From JBBQKP01 sp038326995 (GTDB lineage: Bacteria; Planctomycetota; Phycisphaerae; Tepidisphaerales; Tepidisphaeraceae), in assembly GCA_038326995.1 (NCBI GenBank), contig JBBQKP010000153.1, positions 1 through 8,238 of the forward strand: a stretch of 8,238 nucleotides of DNA, given 5' to 3'. The notes beneath the pieces were generated by a model. That model saw only the letters and a list, made by a program, of their open reading frames with translations, was not told where the DNA came from and ran no database searches. A program made the translations under genes and the position numbers. Shown here one piece after another: positions 1 through 7,036 of this stretch (the first letter of the stretch is position 1; each line of letters opens with the position of its first letter).

Positions 1-948
1 AAGAACGCTTTCCTCGAAAGCATCCGTCAGCCGATCTTCCCGATCGTGCTCCTGGTGGCGTGTTTACTGCTGGTGCTTAATCCGCCGCTTTGCGCCTACA
101 CCTTTGATGATGACAATAAGCTGCTCTTTGACATCGGGCTGTCGATCATTCTGATGGCGGGGCTGATGCTGTCGGCCTTCACGGCCGCGGGGGTGATCAG
201 CCGCGAAATCGAAAACAAAACCGTGTTGACTGTCGTCAGCAAGCCCATCACGCGATGGGTGTTTATCATCGGCAAATTTCTGGGCGTCGCGACTGCGATC
301 ACGACGGCGGCGTGGATCTGGGGCATCGTGTTCATCTTCACCGCGCGACACGGCGTGATGTCCACCGCGAGCCATCGCTTCGATTGGCCCGTCATTCTGT
401 TGGGCAGCACGGCCGGTATCGTTTCAATCGCCGCCGCGACGCTCGCGAATTATTTCAGTAAAAAGCCGTTCGGCGGGACGCTGACCAAATGGCTCGTCAT
501 CACGCTAGGAATCGCATTCATCATCCTGACGGCGGTGAATAAGACGTGGTCAATCCAGAACCCGTTTCTGGTCTTCACGGGTGAACCCGGACAGGTCATC
601 ATCGCGCTCATCGCGCTGACGCAGGCGCTGTGGCTCGTCTGTGCGATCGCGACGGCCGTCAGCACGCGATTCGGGCAAGTGCCCACGCTCATGGCGTGCT
701 TGTTCGTCGCTTTCGGCGGGTTATCCAGCGATTACGTGCTGGGCACGCTTGCTGCAACAAAGTGGTACGCAGCCGCACTATATCGCGTCATACCGAACAT
801 GCAGTACTTCTGGCTCGCCGACGCACTCTCGCAAAGCAACCCCGTATCGGCCGGATATCTGCTCAATGTGACCGTCTATGTCTTATGTTTTATTGTCGCC
901 GCACTGGGCCTGGCAATCGCGTTGTTCCAGACCAGAGAGACCGCATAA
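1..948 (+). CDS. ABC-2 type transporter permease, 5' end cut by window
   Basis: This is the membrane subunit of an ABC exporter; its substrate cannot be read from the sequence. The frame is open from base 1. The first in-window residues (KNAFLESIRQPIF) match the cytoplasmic helix that usually precedes the first membrane segment, so the true start probably lies only a few codons upstream; the GTG at 46 falls inside the first membrane helix and is a poor start. Of 315 visible residues, hydrophobic stretches lie at about 12-27, 43-66, 89-113, 128-150, 163-179, 197-221 and 287-309. The stretch after the second helix, SREIENKTVLTVVSKPITR then GKFLG (nt 202-285), is the typical ABC-2 permease signature. 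There is no ATPase domain, so an ATPase partner must be encoded elsewhere: just upstream, or the gene at 5842. The gene ends with TAA, 94 bp before the next gene, without a clear terminator. Confidence 0.85.
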   Translation, partial: KNAFLESIRQPIFPIVLLVACLLLVLNPPLCAYTFDDDNKLLFDIGLSIILMAGLMLSAFTAAGVISREIENKTVLTVVSKPITRWVFIIGKFLGVATAITTAAWIWGIVFIFTARHGVMSTASHRFDWPVILLGSTAGIVSIAAATLANYFSKKPFGGTLTKWLVITLGIAFIILTAVNKTWSIQNPFLVFTGEPGQVIIALIALTQALWLVCAIATAVSTRFGQVPTLMACLFVAFGGLSSDYVLGTLAATKWYAAALYRVIPNMQYFWLADALSQSNPVSAGYLLNVTVYVLCFIVAALGLAIALFQTRETA

Positions 949-1029
949 GCAACAAACATCGAGTGTAATTAGACGAAGCATATTACCAGTTACCGTCACC
1001 CGTCCACCATCCACCTTTTGGGTTCAACT

Positions 1030-1039
1030 TTTCTAGAAA
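1030..1039. promoter_or_regulatory. 10-bp perfect palindrome beside a start codon
   Basis: TTTCTAGAAA reads the same on both strands and ends 3 bp before the ATG at 1043, where a ribosome binding site would begin to matter. No purine-rich Shine-Dalgarno sequence precedes this start. The palindrome could be a small operator or could arise by chance in a short AT-rich leader. A binding role is inference only. Confidence 0.25.
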
Positions 1040-1042
1040 CTC

Positions 1043-3169
1043 ATGCAACTCCCCAACGACAAAATTTATAACCAGCACGCGCGGAGCACATCCGCGGCCC
1101 TCCTGGGTCTGGGCGTTCAGTTCGCGCTGAGTGTGGCGTGCCTGATGTTTTATCTGATCTCGCGGGCGTTCGCGATCGAGGCCTTGCTCGTCATGTCACT
1201 GGCAGGGTTGCCGATCTGGCTCACGCTTCTGCTGATTTATTCGCAGCGCAAGCAGGCTCGGGTCGAAGCACTGGAGCTCGAGCAAATCAGACAGGGGCAG
1301 GTCTCGAGTGAGTCGCTCTTCATCAATGCCGACGACGATCAAACGCCGGCCGCGCGTCGCGTCGCGTGGCTCGAGAAGTTCGGCCTGATGATCGTGTCGT
1401 TTTTCATCGCCGGTTCGCTCACGACAATTGGTCTGATCATGTCGCGCGGCTGGGGCCTTGCGCCCTCGCCGATGTTTAATTTTAACACGATGCAGGTCAT
1501 GTTTTTCATGATCGGCGTGTCATTCATCGGCTTCATCGCGTCTCGCTATATCTTTGGCATCTCAGAAATCGGCAATAATCAGTTACTACGCTCGGGCGCA
1601 GGCTACTTGGGCGGGTTGGTCATTTTGCTGTTTCTGTTGGCGGTTGCAGTCGGGCTTTTGTGGTTCAACATCCCCTGGCTGCTAAACGTATTGAACGTCG
1701 CCTTTCCTTATGTGCTGCTACTGATCGGCTTGGAGATTTTCTTCAGCCAGATTCTGGATTTCTATCGTCCGCGCGTGTCGGGCGAAGTGCTGCGACCCGC
1801 CTTCGACTCGCGACTGCTTTCGCTGCTCGCCGCACCGGGTTCCGTCGTCAAAAGCATCAACGAGGCCGTCAACTATCAATTCGGTTTCGAAGTCACCAAT
1901 AGCTGGTTCTGGCAATTGCTCAGCAAGCAAGCGCTGAATCTGCTGGCGATCGGCTTGCTGTTCTTGTGGGGCGTAAGTGTTCTGGTCGTGGTGGACCCAC
2001 AGGAGCAAGTGCTGGTCTCGCGATTCGGGTCGTTGGTGGGCGAACCCAAAGGGCCGGGCCTGCATTTCAAGATGCCCTGGCCGATCGATCAGGTCGAGCG
2101 GTTTAACGTGACATCGAGTCGTCAGATCGTGGTCGGTTCGCACCAGAGCGTCGCGGACGATCAGCCGATCCTGTGGACCAATCGCCACGCGGGCGGCACT
2201 GCTCCGCCTCCGGGTTCGCCGCCCAATGCGAGCAACAGCAACGGCGAGATGCTGATGATGATCGCGCCGCCCAAGAGCATGCTTGAAGACGAATCGCGTG
2301 ATCGTCGTGGCACGGGCGTCTTGCCTCTGCTTACAACGGACCAACTGCAAGGCGGCACGTCGATGACGGACGTGCGCCCGCCCGCGATCATGCTCGCCGG
2401 TGCAGAAGTGTTGATTCAGTACCACATCAGCGACGTGCTGCTGTACGCGAAAAACACGCGAGAAAGCGACCGCAAGCTCACGCAGATCGCAGACCGCCTG
2501 GCGACGCGATATCTGTACCGCCTTGACATCGACGAGCTCATCGGTGATGCGCGGGCAAGTGCCGCGATCGAGCTCCAAAAGCAGTTCCAGCAGGCCGCCG
2601 ACAATGAGAAGCTCGGCCTTGAAATACTGTGGGTCGGGCTTGCGGGCATTCACCCAGCCCAGCAAGTCGCCGACGCATTCCACGAGACCGTGGGCAGCCG
2701 CCAGGAAAGGCAAACCAAGATCGAACAAGCCCAGCAGGAAGCCGTCAAGTTGCTGGTCGAATCCGCTGGCGGTCAAGACCTTGCGATGCGAATCATCTCC
2801 GAGATCGAGCTGCTGGAAAAAATGAAGGACGGCCCGGATCGCGAAGTGCAGTCGCAGCGTGTGGAGCAGATGGTGCTTGGCGCCAACGGGCAGGCCGCCC
2901 AGCGAATCGCCGCCGCCCGCGCCGAAAGATGGCAAAAGGCCAACGCCGAGCGAGGCCGCGCCGGTCTGTTCATCGCGCAGATTCAATCGTTCGACAAGAG
3001 CCCGTCGTACTTCATCGCACGCAACTACTTCAACGCACTGGTCGAAGGCATGGCCGCCAGTCGAAACAAGACGTACATGATCGGCGAGTGGAACGGCGTG
3101 ACGTATCGCCCGGACCTCGCCGACCAGGGCGGCGCGAACAATACGATCCAGATCAATCCGACGCAGTAG
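1043..3169 (+). CDS. Seven-pass membrane protein with C-terminal HflK-like SPFH domain
   Basis: Of the 708 residues, the N-terminal 317 form a membrane module with predicted helices at about 18-41, 45-66, 112-133, 149-170, 186-208, 211-236 and 294-317. Loops rich in Lys/Arg (67-111, 171-185, 237-293) fit an N-in topology, and seven crossings put the C-terminal half outside the cytoplasm, as in E. coli HflK. The SPFH domain starts at 318 (VDPQEQVLVSRFG) and has the family motif PGLHFKMPWPIDQV at 338-351. It is interrupted at about 378-445 by a Pro/Gly/Asn-rich insert. The HflK-type end of the domain follows (HPAQQVADAFHETVGSRQER, 537-556), then a long helical region to about 650. Classical HflK is roughly 420 residues with one membrane helix, so this is a much enlarged form. 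I recall similar planctomycete proteins annotated as HflK. It probably modulates a membrane protease or scaffolds a membrane domain with the next two genes. The start is the ATG at 1043; no good ribosome binding site precedes it. Confidence 0.82.
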   Translation: MQLPNDKIYNQHARSTSAALLGLGVQFALSVACLMFYLISRAFAIEALLVMSLAGLPIWLTLLLIYSQRKQARVEALELEQIRQGQVSSESLFINADDDQTPAARRVAWLEKFGLMIVSFFIAGSLTTIGLIMSRGWGLAPSPMFNFNTMQVMFFMIGVSFIGFIASRYIFGISEIGNNQLLRSGAGYLGGLVILLFLLAVAVGLLWFNIPWLLNVLNVAFPYVLLLIGLEIFFSQILDFYRPRVSGEVLRPAFDSRLLSLLAAPGSVVKSINEAVNYQFGFEVTNSWFWQLLSKQALNLLAIGLLFLWGVSVLVVVDPQEQVLVSRFGSLVGEPKGPGLHFKMPWPIDQVERFNVTSSRQIVVGSHQSVADDQPILWTNRHAGGTAPPPGSPPNASNSNGEMLMMIAPPKSMLEDESRDRRGTGVLPLLTTDQLQGGTSMTDVRPPAIMLAGAEVLIQYHISDVLLYAKNTRESDRKLTQIADRLATRYLYRLDIDELIGDARASAAIELQKQFQQAADNEKLGLEILWVGLAGIHPAQQVADAFHETVGSRQERQTKIEQAQQEAVKLLVESAGGQDLAMRIISEIELLEKMKDGPDREVQSQRVEQMVLGANGQAAQRIAAARAERWQKANAERGRAGLFIAQIQSFDKSPSYFIARNYFNALVEGMAASRNKTYMIGEWNGVTYRPDLADQGGANNTIQINPTQ

Positions 3170-3171
3170 CA

Positions 3172-3215
3172 AAGAATCAAAAGAATCAAGAATCAAGAAT
3201 CAAGAATCAAGAATT
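3172..3215. repeat. 7-bp tandem repeat, unit AAGAATC
   Basis: The spacer directly after the stop of the 708-residue gene has four uninterrupted perfect copies of AAGAATC (3181-3208). One more perfect copy precedes them at 3172-3178, offset by two A's, and an imperfect copy (AAGAATT) follows at 3209-3215. The repeat is purine-rich on the + strand. It is followed by a pyrimidine-rich leader (3257-3280) that runs into the hflC start. A 7-bp unit in a spacer can vary in copy number by slipped-strand mispairing, which would change the distance between the two genes. A regulatory effect is inference. Confidence 0.85.
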
Positions 3216-3280
3216 TAGAGAATCTCGAATTTGCCTTCTCATACTGCTCGCTAACAACTCTCCACTTCCCCTCTCTCCCA

Positions 3281-4222
3281 ATGTCCAGAATCCCAACCAT
3301 CATCATCGGCATCCTCGTGCTGGTCGTCCTGCTGCTCAGCATGGTGACGTATCGCGTTCGATATTTTGAATCTGTCGTCGTGACGACCTTCGGCCGGGCC
3401 GGCGAAGGCGCGGTCAAGAACGCGACCGGCGACGATGCGGGGCTGAAGTTCAAATGGCCCTGGCCGATTCAGGAAGTCGCCCGCACGTACGACTCGCGAA
3501 TCCTGATCGTCGAGGACAAACTCGAAGAACTTCAGACCAAGGATCGCCAGTCCATCGTGATGGCAGCCTACATCAGTTACCGAATCACCGACCCGCTGGC
3601 GTTTTACCGCACGCTCAGCACGACCGACAATGCCGAGCGTCAATTGCGTGATCGTCTGCGCGCGACCAAGGCGCGTATCGGCGAGTACACGTTCGACGAC
3701 ATTACCAATGCCGATCCGAGCAAGCTGAAACTCGCTGAGCTCGAAGAGAAGATGCGAAATCAGATGCAGGCGGAGCTGGACAAGCTGAACTTCGGCGTTC
3801 GTCTGGACAACGTCGGCATCAAGCGGCTGATTTTCGCCGAGGCCGTCACGGGAAAGGTGTTCGACCGCATGCGTTCGAACCGCGTGACCTTGGCGCAGGT
3901 GGCGCGATCTGACGGCGAACAGGCCGGGGCGACGATCCGCTCGAACGCGCAAAGTGCGCGTGACCGCATCCTCGCATTCGCCGACCAGCGTGCACAGTTG
4001 ATCCGTGCCGAGGGCGAAGCCGACGCCGCCTCGCTCGTCACGGTGTTCGAGCAGAACCCCGAACTCTCAGTGTTCCTGCGATCGACCGAAACGCTCAAGA
4101 CGATTTTCCGCAACAACACGATTTTCTTCATCGACAAGAGCTGGGGCGCGCCCTTCGACTTGCCGGGCAAGATGCAGTCGGCAAACTCGCCCCTCAAGCC
4201 GCAAGCCAAGCGGGATGAGTAA
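3281..4222 (+). CDS. hflC: HflC homologue (SPFH family, FtsH protease modulator)
   Basis: The product is 313 residues, close to the usual HflC length. One membrane helix lies at about 5-23. The SPFH domain begins near 29 (FESVVVTTFGRA) and continues through FKWPWPIQEV (57-66), LQTKDRQSIVMAAYISYRIT (84-103) and DPLAFYRTL. The C-terminal half is characteristic of HflC: FDRMRSNRVTLAQVARSDGE (194-213), the coiled-coil tail with IRAEGEADAAS (241-251), then FEQNPELSVFLRS and a final FFIDKSWGAPFDL. In E. coli, HflC pairs with HflK in a cage over FtsH and faces the periplasm. It lies between two HflK-like genes, 111 bp after the first and 64 bp before the second, in what looks like one operon. The ATG at 3281 places the helix right at the N-terminus as expected; the leader is pyrimidine-rich (CTCTCTCCCA) and has no Shine-Dalgarno sequence. 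A basic tail (KPQAKRDE) ends the protein. Confidence 0.92.
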   Translation: MSRIPTIIIGILVLVVLLLSMVTYRVRYFESVVVTTFGRAGEGAVKNATGDDAGLKFKWPWPIQEVARTYDSRILIVEDKLEELQTKDRQSIVMAAYISYRITDPLAFYRTLSTTDNAERQLRDRLRATKARIGEYTFDDITNADPSKLKLAELEEKMRNQMQAELDKLNFGVRLDNVGIKRLIFAEAVTGKVFDRMRSNRVTLAQVARSDGEQAGATIRSNAQSARDRILAFADQRAQLIRAEGEADAASLVTVFEQNPELSVFLRSTETLKTIFRNNTIFFIDKSWGAPFDLPGKMQSANSPLKPQAKRDE

Positions 4223-4286
4223 GCATCAGTAATAATCAGAATCGAGTTCTAAAGCAGTCGATCAAGCACTCAGGAAATCACAAACC

Positions 4287-5732
4287 ATGCCCGACCAATC
4301 AGAAATCAAAGACCCGCAGCAGGAAGAGACGGGCCCCAACGTCCCGCTCGATCCCGTGGCCAAGAGTCTCAATGATGCGCTGGCCCTCTCGTTCAAACTG
4401 CTGACGCTGGTGGTTCTGGTCCTGCTGGGCTTCGTACTGTTTCGCAGCTTCTTTTATGTGCAGGAATCAGAAGTCGCAATTCTCACGCGGTTCGGCAAGA
4501 TCGTGCCGACCGGCTCGGACAACATCGAATATCGCACCGCCGGCGGCCCGTATTTCGCATTTCCCGCGCCCATCGATCAAGTCACGTTCGTACCAAAAAC
4601 CGTGCAACGGTTAGAGCTCCGCACTCAGTTCGTTCCCGAGTCACAGCCCGGCGACGAAACCAAAACAGCGGACGAACTGATGGCCCGGATGTCGCGCAAT
4701 CTCGCGCCCGGCAAGGACGGCTCGCTCATCACAAGCGATAAGAACATCGTCCACGCTCGATTCGCAATCAGCTTTCAGATCGCCCCCGACAACGCTGGTC
4801 TTTTCGTGCGAAATGTCGGCGACATGAATCGCGCCATGCGACTTGTGGAAGTGGTGGCGCAGGAGGCGGTGCTCAAGGCTGTTGCGACGACCAACGCGGA
4901 CGATTTCGTGAGGGCGACCTTCGACGTGGGACGAACCGCGGCCCGAGTGGCGATGCAGGCGAAGCTCGATTTCATGAAGAGCGGAATCACGATCAACGAG
5001 GTCATCCTCACCTCGCCTTCTGCACCGATGTCGGTGCGTCAGTCCTTCCTGGATGTGACCAACGCCGTAACCGAGCGCGAGCAGCGAATCGACCAGGCCG
5101 GGCAAGCCGCCGAGCAGATTCAATCCGAGGCGGCCGGAACCGCGTACAGGCCGCTCGTCATCGCCATCGACGAATACGAGCGCGCCAAGCGGCTCGGCCT
5201 GGAGACCGGCGAGAAGGCGCGTGAACAAATGCTCGAAGCCGTCATCAATAAAATGCTCGACGGCGCACTATTCAAAGACGCAGCCAAGGATTGGATCGCC
5301 ACTGAAACAAACTCGAGCGTAAAGCTTCTACTCGCCGCGATTCCGCCCGACGCCGCGGTAGGCGGGCAAATCTCCCGCGCCATCAACGAGGCGAAGTCAT
5401 ATCGCACGCAGATCGTTCAGCAGGTCGAATCCGACGCCAACCGATTCAATCAGTTGCTGCAGTCGTACAACAAGAACCCCGAACTCGTGCGCCAGCGAAT
5501 CTGGCTCGAAGCGTTTCAGACGATGCTGTCGGGCGATGTCGAGACATTCTGGTTCAGCCCGAGCGAAGCCAAGGACGTGATCATTCCGTTCAAGCGTGAT
5601 GCGACTGTCGCACGGGCAAGGTCCGAAGCGGCGCTTCGTGCACAGCAGGCCGGCGCGCTTCAGCCGCGCTCGTCCACGCCCCCGCCCGGCGGTCCGGGCA
5701 GCGTGATGCAAACTTCGCCGTCCACGAGATAG
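4287..5732 (+). CDS. hflK: HflK homologue (SPFH family), with extra helical insert
   Basis: The 481-residue protein has an acidic hydrophilic N-terminus (1-30), one membrane helix (about 36-57) and an SPFH domain from about 58 (VQESEVAILTRFGKI). The family's proline motif appears as FAFPAPIDQV (90-99). The strand LITSDKNIVHARFAISFQI (147-165) matches the HflK core and follows an insert at about 115-145. The HflK-type helix INEVILTSPSAPMSVRQSF (236-254) leads into NAVTEREQRIDQA. The end, INEAKSYRTQIVQQVESDAN (365-384) then FNQLLQSYNKNPELVRQR and VIIPF, corresponds to the C-terminal part of E. coli HflK as I remember it. About 80 residues (roughly 283-363) between these parts are extra. A Pro-rich tail (459-470) closes the protein. 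It is expected to co-assemble with the HflC upstream; order and spacing suggest one transcription unit. The start is the ATG at 4287, with a weak AGGA 11 bp upstream. Confidence 0.87.
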   Translation: MPDQSEIKDPQQEETGPNVPLDPVAKSLNDALALSFKLLTLVVLVLLGFVLFRSFFYVQESEVAILTRFGKIVPTGSDNIEYRTAGGPYFAFPAPIDQVTFVPKTVQRLELRTQFVPESQPGDETKTADELMARMSRNLAPGKDGSLITSDKNIVHARFAISFQIAPDNAGLFVRNVGDMNRAMRLVEVVAQEAVLKAVATTNADDFVRATFDVGRTAARVAMQAKLDFMKSGITINEVILTSPSAPMSVRQSFLDVTNAVTEREQRIDQAGQAAEQIQSEAAGTAYRPLVIAIDEYERAKRLGLETGEKAREQMLEAVINKMLDGALFKDAAKDWIATETNSSVKLLLAAIPPDAAVGGQISRAINEAKSYRTQIVQQVESDANRFNQLLQSYNKNPELVRQRIWLEAFQTMLSGDVETFWFSPSEAKDVIIPFKRDATVARARSEAALRAQQAGALQPRSSTPPPGGPGSVMQTSPSTR

Positions 5733-5841
5733 TCGACGTAGAGTGCAGTCAGCGTGGAGCGTGTGGTTGAGTTCAACACAAGTCTGATCACGCCCGTCAC
5801 CGTTCGCCTATCCCACAACTTCTCGCCAACCCCAAAATCAC

Positions 5842-6999
5842 TTGTCAACTCTTCCCAACATTCTCGAGCTCCGCGGCGTGACGAAAATCTTCCGAGATTT
5901 CTGGCTCCGCCCGCGCGTCGTCGCCGTCGATAATCTCACTCTCTCGCTCGAAAAAGGCGAGGTATTCGGCCTGCTCGGGCCCAACGGTTCGGGCAAGTCC
6001 ACGACGATCAAGATGATTCTGGGTCTGCTTCACCCCACGCGCGGGCAGATCGCATGTCTGGGCCGCCCGCCCACGGACGTGATGCTCAAAAGCAGGATCG
6101 GCTATTTGCCCGAAGATTCGAATCTGTATCGTTTTTTGAACGCGCGTGAGACGCTGGATTTTTATGCACGGCTGTTCAAGCTCGACGGCGCAGAGCGCGA
6201 AAAACGCATCGACATGCTGATCGAAATGGTCGGGCTCGAGGCCGCCCAATATCGCCCCGTCAGCGAGTACTCCAAAGGCATGCAGCGCCGCATCGGCCTG
6301 GCGCAGGCACTGATCAACGACCCTGATTTTCTCATTCTTGACGAACCGACCAGCGGCCTAGATCCGCTTGGCACCAGGCAAATCAAAGATCTCATCGTGA
6401 CCTTGAAGAAACGCGGCAAAACCATCCTGCTCTGCACGCACCTTCTCAATGAAGTCGAAGACGTCTGCGACCGACTCGCCATCATGTACGGCGGAAAGAA
6501 AATGCAGGAGGGCGACGTCGATTCGCTTCTGACCATCCGCGATACCCAGGTCATCGAAAGCAAACCCCTCAAGGCCAGCACGCTCCAACAACTGCGCGAT
6601 CTGGTGTCGCACGAAGAGCCCGGCATGACGCTCTCGATCGATCAGCCCAGGCAACGGCTCGAGAACTTATTCCTGCAGGTCGTGGAAGATGCGAAGAAGC
6701 AGGGGCTGCAGACAAGCGGGGCGCAATCGGGCGGAAGGATGGCCGGGTTTCTGGAGTCGTCGCCCGAGGATTTACTCGCCGAACTCGCGATCAAGCCAGA
6801 GGCGAAGCCCCTCGCGCCCGAAGCCGTTGCCCGGCCGATTCAGGACGACATATTGCTCGAAGGCCTGAGCAGCGCAAATCCGAAACCTGTGGAACCGGTG
6901 CGTGTATCGCCGCAACAAACGGGTCAAGCGGCGGGACATGCTTCTGGCGCGCCCAAAGACGCCGACCAGGACGTGCTCGGCGATCTGCTGAAAAAGTGA
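5842..6999 (+). CDS. ABC transporter ATP-binding protein, NatA/CcmA-like, with C-terminal tail
   Basis: This cytoplasmic ATPase drives an ABC-2 exporter. The nucleotide-binding domain fills residues 1 to about 235: Walker A GPNGSGKST (46-54), a Q-loop region reading IGYLPEDSN (86-94; Glu is common at this place in the family), signature YSKGMQ (143-148, in place of LSGGQ), Walker B FLILDEP (163-169), D-loop SGLD (171-174) and the switch His in CTHLL (198-202). All catalytic positions are intact. Residues from about 236 to 385 form an extension rich in Pro, Gln and Ala, with three short acidic-hydrophobic stretches: PEDLLAELA, DDILLEGL and DVLGDLLKK. The start is TTG at 5842; it puts the usual LELRGVTKIF strand right after the N-terminus, and no ATG or GTG suits better. 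The gene lies 109 bp after the HflK homologue and just before a permease, its likely partner. The substrate is unknown. Confidence 0.94.
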   Translation: MSTLPNILELRGVTKIFRDFWLRPRVVAVDNLTLSLEKGEVFGLLGPNGSGKSTTIKMILGLLHPTRGQIACLGRPPTDVMLKSRIGYLPEDSNLYRFLNARETLDFYARLFKLDGAEREKRIDMLIEMVGLEAAQYRPVSEYSKGMQRRIGLAQALINDPDFLILDEPTSGLDPLGTRQIKDLIVTLKKRGKTILLCTHLLNEVEDVCDRLAIMYGGKKMQEGDVDSLLTIRDTQVIESKPLKASTLQQLRDLVSHEEPGMTLSIDQPRQRLENLFLQVVEDAKKQGLQTSGAQSGGRMAGFLESSPEDLLAELAIKPEAKPLAPEAVARPIQDDILLEGLSSANPKPVEPVRVSPQQTGQAAGHASGAPKDADQDVLGDLLKK

Positions 7000-7036
7000 G
7001 ATCTTCCAACAAATAGAACTCCAACCACGCAAACCC

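Noticed and set aside
949..1042. Promoter for the SPFH genes in the first spacer
   Set aside because: AT-rich words such as TAATTA and CATATT occur, but I could not find a convincing -35/-10 pair with proper spacing.
1718..3196. 492-codon open frame on the - strand opposite the 708-residue gene
   Set aside because: It runs antisense to a clearly recognisable SPFH gene, its translation is rich in Arg/His/Leu without a recognisable motif, and such long antisense frames are expected in GC-rich coding DNA.
3172..3215. Possible CRISPR-like array
   Set aside because: The unit is only 7 bp with no spacers, so it is a simple tandem repeat.
3251..3952. 233-codon - strand open frame opposite hflC
   Set aside because: The + strand hflC has full-length family motifs; the antisense translation has none.
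5762..5780. Possible terminator hairpin after the second HflK-like gene (GTTGA/TCAAC stem)
   Set aside because: The stem is short, has a bulge and a 2-nt to 4-nt loop, and no T-run follows.
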